A stretch of 64,000 bases of DNA from Otatea glauca (Eukaryota > Streptophyta > Magnoliopsida > Poales > Poaceae), in contig CM070715.1 of the NCBI GenBank assembly GCA_036346275.1, positions 67,753,667 through 67,817,666 on the forward strand, read 5' to 3'. The notes beneath the pieces are model-generated. The model saw only the letters and a list, made by a program, of their open reading frames with translations. It did no database searches and was not told the origin of the DNA. Shown in pieces: positions 23,601 to 34,444 of this stretch. Both the position numbers and the translations under genes were made by a program. Each line of letters begins with the position of its first letter. Position 1 is the first letter of the stretch.

Positions 23601-23737
23601 CCCATGTGAGAAAGCGAAGTGCACTAGTTTCTCAAACGGTTAGCTTGGCAGCTATCCTAAATTTACTTTCCTTTTTGCTTTTAGTATATTTATATAAAAT
23701 ATTGCCAGTTTCTTTATTTGTTCACTTTATTAATCGC

Positions 23738-24212
23738 AGAATAAGTGCTTATCACCTTGCAATATGCTTAAAAAAAGGTAGCCAATCGTACAAGGAGCGC
23801 GAAACCAGGAAAATGTATGGGAATTTCAACGCACTAATGATCGACCAGCTGAACCTACTTTCGGGGAAAAAAAGGAAGCCAAAGTCATACCAAATATTTT
23901 CCTTTCCAGTCATGCATTTCGTTTACTTCCGAAACACGTGGAAAACCAACGACGAGATTCTACAATCCATCAAGGACGAGGCTGCCAACTGAATCCTTGC
24001 AGGAGCAGCCCATCTAAAAAATCTAGTCCACCGGCAGAACTGATTTTTTCCTCTCTTTCTCTCTCCTTTTGTTGTTCCTCCTAGCTCTGTGTCCCTGTGC
24101 CCCTCTTTAGTGCAGAAATGTACCTCCCTTTAGTGCAGACTCCTGCACACCTTGTAAACACTGTACCATGCTTCTCTTCTATCTAATATAATTTCAGCCT
24201 CACGGTTTTTAA
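23738..24212 (+). pseudogene. LINE (L1-type) ORF2 C-terminal end and 3' tail
   Basis: The frame ending at 23992 closes with DEILQSIKDEAAN, then a TGA, then in the same frame ILAGAAHLKNLV. This matches the end of plant L1 ORF2 proteins, where the stop position is usually tryptophan. The frame is therefore cut by a Trp-to-stop change. A pyrimidine-rich 3' region follows and ends in a short A run near 24209-24216, as expected for a 5'-truncated LINE copy. The upstream part of the open frame (from 23606) is not LINE-like and probably unrelated. Confidence 0.6.
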
Positions 24213-24245
24213 AAAAACAGTATCTCTCTCATACTATTTGGCTAA

Positions 24246-24408
24246 TGAAACACTTCAAAAATACACGATGCGGTTTTGCTGGTAAAAAAACAGAATCTGA
24301 TTTTGCTGTCACTTTCCAAAGCTGTTACAATGAAACAACACTTCAAAAAATACACGATGCAAATTTGATGGAAAAAAACAGAATCTGACTTTGCTGTCGA
24401 TTTCCTGG
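24246..24408. repeat. Tandem duplication of about 85 bp
   Basis: Two adjacent imperfect units share CACTTCAAAAATACACGATGC, a run of A followed by CAGAATCTGA, and TTTTGCTGTC or CTTTGCTGTCGATTTCC. They begin near 24246 and 24331. The first follows shortly after the LINE A run. Confidence 0.7.
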
Positions 24409-24409
24409 A

Positions 24410-26610
24410 GAATGCTACTGCTAACCCTAGATGTTAACATCAACCACTGTGAAAAGAATCCAAACAAAAGTAAATATAAGCAACCAAAAGCCAAAAGCCA
24501 AATGCAAACATGCAGAGAAAGCCGAAAAGTGGGGGCAAAGAGGAATCATCTAAGTTTGCACATAACTATACATTGGACAGAAAAAGAAATCTCTACGGAT
24601 TACCTTTCTTCACATGCACCTCATTTTTCTTGGATGTATTACATATTCACGCTCATTACAAGCAAATCTTAATAAGAATTCTTGTTTGTGATGGGACATT
24701 TTTGATGTTGTTTCTACATGTATATCACACTCTCACACAGCGTTATTTCCTGTTCTTTTGTATCGCTAATGCTACCTATTGTGCAACTAATCATCCATAT
24801 TCGAGATATACATGCAAAAAAATTATATTATAGGAAAATATAACTTTTTAGGTATTTTTCATAACAAATCACTCATTTGGAGAAAGTCCCCTTCGGAACT
24901 AGCAAATCGACGGGTTCCGAAAATCCTTTCCATGTGTTTTCAATGGTCAAGACATTTTCAAATTCCAATTTTGAAGCTCTCATGGTGATGCTTTCGTTGA
25001 GATGATCAAAATGCATATATCATTTGCCCAATTCAGAGTTCGGATGACACAGTTATGATGGACACACTAAGCCTTCGACGAGTCGACAACTTGACGACGT
25101 CAACAATTGCTACGTGCACACCAATTTTTGAGGATAATTCAATGGTGGGACCCACGGCTAAGTAGGAGAAATTATTCTCTTTCTTCTGGATATTTTTACA
25201 TAATTCTTGAAGAAAGGAAAGCCCAAGAGATAAGAAAATTGAGATATTCTATATTTGCTACGCCAACAAACGGGATAAAACATGTCCATCATCTTCCAAC
25301 ACAATTTCCACAACCGAAACAGCTTCACATGGAAAAAGCTCATGTCACAAAAGTTGTATATCGCTTCGTGGGCTACAATTTAGAGTCTTTATTGACCTAA
25401 ATTAGAGTTGTGACATGGGAGATATGGTCCTCACAAGACATGTTGCACAGATAATCAAAGTTCGCAACAAGACAACTTTTAAGGCAAATTTCGCAACGAA
25501 GATGGCGTTTTCAGAACTTATCCACAACTACAAAGTTGAAGATATATGTGTTAGATAAATGAAAAAAAAATCACCTTATTTGGAATTCTTATGACCGAGA
25601 TATGACCTTCGAAAGGTTCGTTGCATAGAAGGAAGGTACAGAAGGTTCACTGCATAGAAGGAAGGTACAAACTGACTCGAATATAAAGAAGATTACGAAT
25701 TCAAACTTTCTGTCCCGGTTATTTCCAACTCTACTATGTCTAAGCCACGACCCTTTAGCCACTTGGCTCTTAAATAGAACCTTAGGGATGCACTCTATGA
25801 ATTCCACTGATACTCATGGCTCCGGAAAGGCCGAAGCCATCATGTTTTCTAGTAGTATGATTAGTTCAAAAATTAGAGAATACTCTAATTAGTCTATCTA
25901 ATCATATTAGAGGGATCTAATTAACCTCGCTAATTATGGTTCTAATTAACCTTTCTAATTAAAGGGTTTTAATTAGCAATGGTTCTCATTAGCAGCCGAT
26001 GTTTTGGAGCTGCAACTTCGACTTATAAGTCAATCGTGTATCTTCTCGGTGTTGTCTAATTACTCTTTAATTATCTTTCATGGTTGATTAGTCTATTCTT
26101 AGTTGCTTCTATTTCTATATTGCAATTATATCATTCAAGCAATATGCTTTCTTTTGATCTATTTTAATATTGTAAATCGTGTTAGCTAGTCGTTTTGATC
26201 GTAGTAATTAGATCAACTTAATGGAAACATGCATGCTAGTTTATGAGCACGAGTTCAGTTAGTGCATGAGTTAGAAAGATCCATATATTTGGGGTTGAAG
26301 CCATCCATAACGGTGATAGCTCTAGGGCACAGAGAATAACGTACTGTCGACAACTAGCTTATGTTTGGCATTTAATTCGTTGCTCATTTATGCATTAGAT
26401 AGGGAGGTGAGTGTGTTACACCAGAAAATGGTTGTGGCCCATGATATCTGAGTGCGCATGACTGGGAAATAGCACTTTATTCTCCAGTGAAAGATCTTAC
26501 GCAGCCATTAGTGGATCGATATAGTTAGATTAAATTAACTTTTGGTAGTAATATCAACTTTTGTTTGAACCTTCTAATGTTTCTTCTTCCACTCACAATT
26601 TGATTCTTAG
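24410..26610. other. Gene-free stretch, probably old retrotransposon sequence
   Basis: No domain-bearing frame was recognised. 24880-25800 has the texture of an LTR or internal noncoding region, but no ends were found. 25612-25668 holds two copies of GCATAGAAGGAAGGTAC. 25860-25980 is a degenerate CTAATTAAC microsatellite-like run. A 97-residue frame at 25107-25400 has no recognisable motif. Confidence 0.4.
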
Positions 26611-26614
26611 GTAG

Positions 26615-26721
26615 CACTACTACAGAACAGTACATCACTGCCGGCTCCAAAACGTCATCACTGTCGGTTATTGGAGCCGACAGTGATTGGCAGGTAAGGC
26701 CTTACCTATTCTGTAGTAGTG
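26615..26721. mobile_element. 107-bp miniature CACTA element
   Basis: The ends are CACTACTACAGAA (26615-26627) and its exact complement TTCTGTAGTAGTG (26709-26721). TAG flanks both sides (26612-26614, 26722-26724), the 3-bp duplication of CACTA elements. Inside, ATCACTGTCGG and CCGACAGTGAT form a small hairpin. It is a minimal deletion derivative needing a transposase supplied elsewhere. Confidence 0.9.
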
Positions 26722-26724
26722 TAG

Positions 26725-27205
26725 TTAGATGATTATTGATCAGAAAACCCTAAGATAACCCTAAGATGATCATTAGCTCATTCATTGTAGATTCGGTATC
26801 TTGAAATACTCTTGTTAAAAGCTACAATTGACTCGTGTGCTTTGGTTATATTTAATTGCACATAATTTGCGTCAACAAAAACACAACAAACTCACTATCA
26901 CCAATCTGTGACCTGAAATTATACATACTTTCCAAGACACGTTGGTAGCAATCCTCAGTAATATAGCATCATAACTAACCTACACATTTCCTATCTTCTT
27001 ATGATCTATCCCGAAAAGACATGCCAATGAGTATGTATAATCTTGGCAGTGGTACAGATTCAGGACAAATAACAATGCCACAGGCCACAGCCTTTGGCAG
27101 AGCAGGAAACATGGAACCCAACAAAGTTTGGCCAATGGATTCAAAATAGATAAAAGAAGAATCTTTGATCGCAATAGCGGTTACATTAGGGTTTAAGGTT
27201 GCTTG
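26725..27205. other. Gene-free stretch
   Basis: Only short frames without recognisable motifs are present. AACCCTAAGATAACCCTAAGATGATC at 26745-26770 is a short direct repeat. I see no transposon ends. Confidence 0.35.
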
Positions 27206-27210
27206 CATGA

Positions 27211-29557
27211 TGTCAAATTCTGAATATACAAATCTGGATCCTCTGTGTATATTGTACTAGTCTAGAATCACGTTAGCGCATACAAGATTAACATAAATGA
27301 ATATCATAATCATACACAGCGAAAAAATAATAAAAAACTTCATATATTAAATAATACATGTTAAATGAACTTATACTTGATCTTACATGAATATGCCTCA
27401 CAAGGCTATCTGTGAATAAAAAATCAAATTGCAGCGAAATCAAAATGTAGATAAATCCCTCAGTATACCATAGGCAACTGACAAGGCTCGCACCCTAAAC
27501 GGTTATCACTTTCTGGTACTTCTCCTCCAAAGCTGGTGTAGACTGTCCTTAACGGGTGATTTTGTTATTAGCAAGGGTGAGTATATAAAGCACTCAACAA
27601 GTTGCACACAAAATGTAAATTATAACATAACTATATGCAAGGCTTATTTCAATGGAATGACTCATATGGTTATTTTACAATAAAACATCATTTATAAAGA
27701 GTACAATAAATAGATTGAAATGATTGTAAAACAAATAACAGTAATAAGTAATTTGCAGGAATTTTAGAGTAAACTGGTTCACAGCCCTAATCATATTCTA
27801 ACTTTCCATAACACATTGCCTCCCATTGTAAGTTTTCATTTTATAAAATCTAACCCTTAACTGTAATTCTCGAGCATGGTTCAATACCGCGAGCACGGCT
27901 ATCTGAATATATTATAAACTCTACAAAGATTATGCACTTTACCTACACGACATGATCATCTCATTTTGCCTTCGGATTAACACACTTATTTAGGTGTGTC
28001 GGCAAAACCTTTCAGAAAACCTTTATCCCAACACTGACGCTCCTGTTAAGCCATACAATATTCCTTCCCTCAGCGGAGGTGAAGATTAGGACCGACATAC
28101 CGTTGGATTAATGTGAGACTGAAGTACATCACATCCTTCGCCATAACCACACTTCCATGTAATTATCCACTTGAGGTATCACATGTCAAGACATCAGTAC
28201 TCCTACTTAGTTAGGTTCGTCCCATACTAGACATGCAGTTGCATGTTTGACTCAGTTCAGAGGTTTGCAAAGTTAAGTGCTTAATTGACCGAGGCAAGAC
28301 TTCCACAACCCCTCTACCATTCTGCCCCACCTTGGCATACTGCCTCTTGCCAATTGCCCCAATTTAAATTATTTACCACCCCAGTTCATTATCATGCACC
28401 ACGTGCTATCAACAAGTCAACATCGTTTCATAATATATGTCACTATAAGTAACATCATTGTATGAAAACACCCGACACACCTTTCATGAACATGTTCCAT
28501 ATTCCATTAGTCAAGATTGATTTTGATATTTCAAAAAGGACATGTGGCATGTAGGGGTGGGCATTCGATTTTTTCTGTTTAATCGGTTCGATTTTAAAAT
28601 AATTTGGTTTTTAGAAACTGGTCGCCGAATTTCTCGAATCAAAATAAAAAACCGCACCGAATTAACTGAAATATTTCAGTTCGGTTAATTCGGTTTTTAG
28701 GTTAACCGAAATATGGATAAACACTATGTAGATTAGATTTAGTCCTTCTCATATTGCAAAACAGAGTAAGGATAAACCCACATAATATTCATAGGTCATT
28801 ACAATATAAGCATAATAGAACATATGAATATACCAAACATATGCATAAATGTGTTAGAACATGGGAATTATTTAGTGGCTTTCGGAAGAACATTATAAAA
28901 GTAGTATTGTACATGGGCTATTTGGTTATTTTGGTTTTTGGTTATTCGATTATTTTGGTTTTTGGAAGCGGAAAACCAAACCGAACACCAAAAACCGGAT
29001 TATACCAAAATAAAAACCGAACCGAAAATCGAAAAAACTAAAATAATTGATTAATTTTGTTCGGTTCAGTAATTCGGTTTCGGTTTAAAAATGCCCACCC
29101 CTAGTGGCATAGCTAAGCAAAACTATGTACAATCTAACCATCCCATGTTGATCTCTAATGGCAACCAACTAGTAATGAACAATCCTAGAGTGACAAATAA
29201 TTATACTATACAAATGACAAGGTAAGGATATTCCAATTGGGTTGAATATCTAGATCCCAAACTATTTAGCAATCAATTGTACACATGAAATAACATACAA
29301 TAATTTAAATCAACATAGCAATTTTGTAAAATTAACATGATCAAATGAGCCAAAAATTAGAATGTTACACATGAATTGTCCTATTAGTGCAACTCTGTTC
29401 TTCCTTCTTTTTCTTTACAAAGACTTTATACAAAAGCATCCTACAGCCAAAGTAAAAAAATGCCCTAATTATCTATTCAAAAGTGCCAGAATGACTTAAA
29501 AAAACAAGGCAAAGGAATCATAGCACAAACAGAAAAAAAAAACATCAAAATATAGTA
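27211..29557 (-). repeat. Gypsy LTR sequence, copy A
   Basis: This region matches 56899-57914 plus 63709-64000 over more than 1.2 kb. Shared landmarks are ATGCCTCACAAGGCTA, CTCAGTATACCATAGGCAAC, CTCCAAAGCTGGTGTAGAC and CACCACGTGC. The minus strand reads like the last part of a gypsy LTR and would end near 27211 in ...TTTGACA. It carries no gene. A hAT element interrupts it at 28552-29103. How far it extends to the right is uncertain. Confidence 0.6.
28552..29103. mobile_element. Non-autonomous hAT element, 552 bp
   Basis: The ends TAGGGGTGGGCAT and ATGCCCACCCCTA are exact inverted repeats. The flanking 8-mers are GTGGCATG (28544-28551) and GTGGCATA (29104-29111). Subterminal repeats of the TTCGGTT and AACCGAA type fill both arms. 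There is no transposase. A short frame at 28754-29041 is incidental. Confidence 0.9.
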
Positions 29558-29565
29558 CCGACATC

Positions 29566-30547
29566 CAGTGGCGAATCTAGGATAAAAAAATAAAGGGTGA
29601 GCTTTAAAAATTAGGTTAAATTGAGATAAACATATTAAACAACTTGTGTTGTATTCTTATCGGTTCGAGTATTAATACTTGTAGTTCATTACTTGAGAAA
29701 TACTTATGCAAGATTCGCTTGTTAAACTTTTGGAAATCTATAAACAAGTTAACACTAATCAATCAAACAAACCGGTTATTGTCTCTTTCAACCCACTAAC
29801 ATATTTACAATTGACAAAAAAAAATCATGAACAGTGCTTCCATGCTTTCTTTTCCAATACAAGTTGCAAAAATCTTGAAGTAAGCGAAATGATAAGTAAT
29901 CAGCATCTATCTTTTATTCATGCTTTAATATTTCTGCATCTGTCATAAAGGAGAGCATTAAAGCACCTCTCAAAAATCATATATTAGAAGAGGGGCGTAC
30001 ATTGTCTATTTGTTGTCATGATCAGTCCACTCAGCCGGTTAGGCACTCGCCAACACATGCTACGCCACTTTCACAATCTGCTCACCATCGCCGTAGTGGG
30101 TTGTCCGTTGCCACACGCCCGTGCCCTCACTAGTTCCCCGACATTCACTCGACGTCCTCACCATGCCCTCACAATCGCCGAGTCTTGACGACGTGCATCA
30201 AGTGCCCCCTACTTAATAGGCTGCCATATCCTCGCAAAGAAGAGATGTCGAGTCACCTCCCTCTCTCTATAGTCTCTGCATGCATCGAGAGTTAAAGTCC
30301 AATTTTGTAAACAATAAGTGAATTTACCAATTGCAAAATCAAGCACTCAACAAGCAACGGTCCATGAAGCCACATGATCTAAAAAGTAACTCACCACCAG
30401 CAAAGTTTTTTGTTCCTCTAGACGTGCCTGAGTGCGTGTATATTCGTCACTGCTATGCCAAAACATGAATGTCGCTGCTAGAAAGGGTACATAGAATCTA
30501 GCGACCGGAGGGTGAGCAACCGAGCCCACCCGTTGGATACGCCACTG
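29566..30547. mobile_element. Non-autonomous hAT element, 982 bp
   Basis: The ends are CAGTGGCGAATCTAGG and, in complement, CAGTGGCGTATCCAACG. The flanking 8-mers are CCGACATC (29558-29565) and CCGACAAC (30548-30555). CAGTGGCGGA-type termini belong to a widespread plant hAT family. No transposase is encoded. An 80-residue frame at 29706-29948 has no recognisable domain. Confidence 0.8.
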
Positions 30548-30659
30548 CCGACAACAGCCATGACAAAAACTACAAACCATCACTGCATGTATTATTGACA
30601 GTGCTACCAGCCTACCATTTAATCCATAGGCTGATCATGCTAATTACTGCCCTATTACT

Positions 30660-31593
30660 AGGGATGAAAACGGAACGGAAACGATCGGTAAATGGTCGTT
30701 CTGTTTTCGTTTCCACATCTTTTATTGGTAACGAAAACAAAATCGGAAACCCCGGAAACGGATACGAAAACGGGTAATGACGGAAACGGATGCGGAACGG
30801 ATCGGATACAGAAACGAAAGTGGAAAATTCCACAAGAACGTAGTACATGATCACAATATACATGACCGCAAAAATAATGTAACTCATTTCACCTTAAAGG
30901 CAGATACAAGAACAATATTATTTTCACCGCTTTCACTAGAAAGTTTTTTCTCAAATTTGTCAATTGAAAGACCGCTAATTGTCCCCTAGATCGGACTATC
31001 ATGTCTTGCTACATATCATTATCATCGACATCCTCTTGCTCCTCCAACTATAAAGATTTAATGCCTTAAAATCTGCATATTATTGTTCAATGTTTATTTA
31101 TGATTTTCTGAGATTTATCCTGAATTTTTTGGAGTTTATAAATGCCATTTTGCTATTTTTTATATTTATATAATTAATTTATTCATGAAAAATGAAGTCA
31201 AAATTATGCTAGAAATAATTTTCCTAGGTTCAAAATGTTCTAAAGTATTTTTGAGATTTTTTTCGGAATTTTTGAACTCTATTTGATATTTTCTATAAAG
31301 CCATTTGTATTTTTGAAATTATTTTAATTCGAATATAAATGTAAATTCTCCATTCTCCTTTTTAGGTCAAGTGGGCCAAGTTTCCGACAGAATTTCCGGT
31401 TTCAGTTATACGGAATTTCCGATTCCGTTTTCGTTTCCGACAGAAATGGCTCTCCCGTTTTCGTTTCCGTTTCCGACAAAAATTTTCCGTTTCCGTTTCT
31501 GTACCGATATTTTCCGTTTCCGTTTCTGAAAAAAGACTTCCGTTTCCGTTTTTCTCCGAAACGGTCGGAAATTCAGTTTCCGTTTTCACCCCT
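30660..31593. mobile_element. Non-autonomous hAT element, about 934 bp
   Basis: The left end reads AGGGATGAAAACGG and the right end, in complement, AGGGGTGAAAACGG. CTATTACT lies at 30652-30659 and again at 31592-31599, sharing two bases with the right terminus, so the boundary is uncertain by 1-2 bp. Both arms are dense in CCGTTTCCGTTT repeats (right arm 31440-31560) or their complement GGAAACGGA. No transposase is present. Confidence 0.75.
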
Positions 31594-31619
31594 ATTACTT
31601 GCAAAGAAATTTTCACGTT

Positions 31620-32428
31620 CAAAGAGCATACTCACATAAAGATAATTCGTAACCATACCATACTGTCCCACCAGCACCATCTATTGCCTGAAAATCTCTG
31701 AATAACAAAGAGGGGTAAGTTCTTCCTCCAGAAGGATTTCAAGGGCATAGATGGGCGAGCTTGTGCTTGTTCATCACATCACAACCCTGCAGGGGAAACA
31801 AAAAAAGTGCTCGCACTTAAAGTTTCTTTGTTGATAATCCAAAGAACAACAGGTTCTGGAGAGCCACAGAATATTTATTAATAATGTTTCAATATGTTGC
31901 GAAGAAAATTACTTGAGTGGTCGAGTTTCACCGGAATCAAGTAAGACAGTAAATATTCAAATAATAATGTGCATGTGCCCTAGCGTACGAAATGCTACAC
32001 TAATAGAAACAGAAATGTGTTTTCTCTTCAATGAGAAAGCCGTACAAGAATCTATGTTCAGCAATAGCACATCTATCAAGTGAGAAAATACTTGCAATCA
32101 ATCTAATAGAAAGAGTCACCTTCCAGTTGCTGACATAACAACAATCTAATGTAATAAACATCCCATATGATGATACAGCAATAATCTGATAAAGTATGCC
32201 ACTTTATCACGTAAGTGTTAAGCATACAGATTACAGAACAACCTAGAACTCCCTCACTCGTACTATGTACACTCCATTCGGAGAAATTTCTCTCCAACAC
32301 AACCCCTAAACAGTAAAAGATTAGTTCTTTCGATACCAACACAGCAAGTGCACATCGCCATACCTCATATACCTCAGTCATCTCAGTATACAAAGTCCCA
32401 ACGCCCCCAAACGTGGGGTGCTACTGGT
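31620..32428 (-). other. 3' untranslated and downstream region of the glycosyltransferase gene
   Basis: No other gene is seen here. On the minus strand it directly follows the stop codon. The first part is probably 3' UTR. A possible poly(A) signal AATAAA on the minus strand lies near 31870. The hAT element at 30660-31593 begins shortly beyond, so the gene's 3' side is bordered by transposons. Confidence 0.4.
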
Positions 32429-33553
32429 CTAGTCACGTAGGATGACTGAGTCTGCAATCTCCATCAGCGGTTGAAGGCACTCGGGGCCAAACTTTCGGGC
32501 GAACATGTACGAGTATGTCCCATTCGACTTCCTCAGCTCCCTGATCAGGTTTGCCGACACCACCTCAGGCCGGTACGTGTGCGGGTGACCGCCGACTGAA
32601 TCCGTCCAGTTAACCCTTGTCAAGGTATACTTTGTGCACCCCTCAGGGTCCTGCATATCCAGCAATGTCGGAAAGTAGTGCTCCTCCGGGTAGCATGAGT
32701 GTCTGCGCTTGATCAGACAAGGCAATTTAAACTTCCTCCACAGCCGCATGTCCCTCACGACCATGATGGCATGCCTCCTGGTCAGCACAAAGAACTGCGA
32801 TCCGGCACGAAATTGATCATACGGCACCTCCGGCAGCATCACATCATCCCCGCGAGCATAGTACCTGTCATGAAGTGTTGAGTCGTTGTCCTTTATCTCT
32901 ATGAAGCTGCGGTGGCGGCCGTGAGGGCCAGCATTGTCAGAGAGTAGTGCATTGTACAGCGTCGGGAACGGGTGGAGTGGGATGCAGGACTGTGACAGCA
33001 GCGCGAAGAACTGGTTGGACGGGTCGTCGAGGAGCGCGGTGGCGAGGAGGCGGCGGGCGGCGGAGATGAGGGTGGGGGAGGCCCGCTGTGTGGCCTTGGC
33101 TGGGACGAAGCGGCCTCGGAAGGAGGGCGTCGGGGGCAGCTCGAGGATGGAGTAGGGGTCGGCGTGGACGTAGAGGTTGAAGAGGTGGTTGTGGCCGCGG
33201 AAGAACTTCTCCCAGAGCGGGGAGAAGACGAGGTCGGAGTTGGTGAGAAAGAGGAAGGCGACCTTGGGTGCGGGGCGGCGGCGGAAGAAGTAGGAGGCGG
33301 CGGAGGTGGGCGCCGGCTTGGCGGAGGAGGACAGGATGGCGCGGCGGAGGAGGGCGAGGTCGTCTGACTCATCGGCGTCCGGGATGGCGGGGAGAGTCTT
33401 GGACGGGAGGAGGCGCGGCGCGAGGAGGAAGACGACCGGGATGGACACGAGCAGGAGCACCGAGAACACGAACGGCGAGGCGTACGTCGTCGCCGGCGGC
33501 GTCATCTCCGGCGAGGGGCGGCCGCAACCGCAGGAAGCCGGGGAAGGTTTCAA
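32429..33553 (-). CDS. GT14/DUF266 (core-2/I-branching, BC10-like) glycosyltransferase
   Basis: An intact single-exon frame of 374 residues. Residues 27-46 (PFVFSVLLLVSIPVVFLLAP) form one membrane anchor after a short N-terminal tail, giving a type II protein expected in the Golgi. The catalytic domain runs from about 97 to 370. Family blocks are KVAFLFLTNSDLVFSPLWEKF (97-117, first residues of the fold), YVHADP (128-133), FALLSQSCIPLHPF (183-196), YYARG (231-235), YDQFRAGSQFFVLTRRHA (245-262) and CYPEEHYFPTLL (287-298). It ends ARKFGPECLQPLM (352-364). N-glycosylation sequons lie at N315 and N344. Length and ends agree with the family. Rice BC10, a member, affects cell-wall cellulose and arabinogalactan proteins. 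The substrate of this copy is unknown. Met17 is an alternative start. Confidence 0.95.
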   Translation of the reverse strand: MKPSPASCGCGRPSPEMTPPATTYASPFVFSVLLLVSIPVVFLLAPRLLPSKTLPAIPDADESDDLALLRRAILSSSAKPAPTSAASYFFRRRPAPKVAFLFLTNSDLVFSPLWEKFFRGHNHLFNLYVHADPYSILELPPTPSFRGRFVPAKATQRASPTLISAARRLLATALLDDPSNQFFALLSQSCIPLHPFPTLYNALLSDNAGPHGRHRSFIEIKDNDSTLHDRYYARGDDVMLPEVPYDQFRAGSQFFVLTRRHAIMVVRDMRLWRKFKLPCLIKRRHSCYPEEHYFPTLLDMQDPEGCTKYTLTRVNWTDSVGGHPHTYRPEVVSANLIRELRKSNGTYSYMFARKFGPECLQPLMEIADSVILRD

Positions 33554-34200
33554 GAACCAATCGGTTCAAGAAACCAACCGCGGGATTCAGAGAATGCTAG
33601 CAGCTCGCGGGCGAATGCAACGAGGCGGGGATTGGGAAATATTAGATTTTTACAAGCGTAAACGAAGACGAGGAGATTGAGAGCGATTGACAGGGACAGT
33701 CTCTCAGATTGGGGAGAAAGAAAGAAAGAAATGCTCGGCGAATTGGATCTTGCGATCCGGAAACTTCGAAAGGGGATTAAAACAAACAAAAAAAAACTCG
33801 CGAGAGTTATTGGGAGGCAGCAGGAGAAGCCAAGATCAAATGGAGGTGCAGAAGAACATAAATCGAGCAAGCAAGGGGAAATGGCAAATGGCACCGAGCC
33901 CTAGGCTCCAAACGGATCAAATCCTGCCCAAACCTCGCCCATCTTGGAGATCCGCGAACCGCGAGAACAAACCAAGAACAGCCAAGAACGGAGCAACCGA
34001 CCAAACCGAACCAACCCGGCGCCAAATCGGGAATGGCGGCACGGGGCCTGCCTGCTGCTCCTCGCGGATCCAAACCGATCCCGCTCAGGGGAATCTCTTG
34101 AGGCGGGGGCGAGAAATTAGGAGATTTTTGCGAGATCTTTGGACGCCAGCAAGGGAAGGAGACGGAAATGGGAGGGGGCAGGGAGGGGATGCGTGGGTGG
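33554..34200 (-). promoter_or_regulatory. Leader of the glycosyltransferase gene with upstream ORF
   Basis: The sequence between the probable TATA-like element and the start codon is pyrimidine-rich on the sense strand and has no transposon signature. A complete 88-codon upstream frame (34073 down to 33807, MDPRGAAGRP) lies in it and could reduce translation if transcribed. A splice donor-like GAG/GTTTGG occurs in the leader, but I found no convincing acceptor before the ATG, so an intron here is unproven. Confidence 0.4.
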
Positions 34201-34209
34201 GTACGTGTG

Positions 34210-34218
34210 TTAATATAC
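34210..34218 (-). promoter_or_regulatory. TATA-like box of the glycosyltransferase gene
   Basis: The minus strand reads AAGTATATTAACAC about 660 bp before the start codon, just upstream of the pyrimidine-rich leader. It is the best TATA candidate near the leader but a weak one. Confidence 0.35.
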
Positions 34219-34444
34219 TTGTGGGGGCGTAATTAATCGATTGATTTGGTGACGGGGCGGGCGATTAAGGGTGGATTGGTTTAGTGGTTGCCAACGCAAG
34301 AAGTGTTCGCTTTAGCCTCCTGTCTCTTTATTTTTTGAAATATAGTCTCTTATCGAACGGAATTTATGTTCCACCGTAACAGGTATCTGTCGTGCTCTCC
34401 TATCACGCGAGACCGCCTCCTACGCTCGCTGCCCGCGATAGGCC

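Noticed and set aside
23606..23737. Start of the 128-codon frame before the LINE tail (hydrophobic N-terminus like a signal peptide)
   Set aside because: It lies in the junction between the hAT right end and the LINE fragment. The hydrophobic run comes from T-rich DNA.
27211..28543. Possible host gene between the hAT elements
   Set aside because: The sequence is repeated at 56899-57914 and 63709-64000 and has LTR features. No coding frame is conserved between the copies.
32899..33680. Open frames on both strands overlapping the glycosyltransferase (for example 33372-32899 and 33306-33680)
   Set aside because: They are GC-rich shadows of the real coding frame, made of serine/proline or arginine runs.
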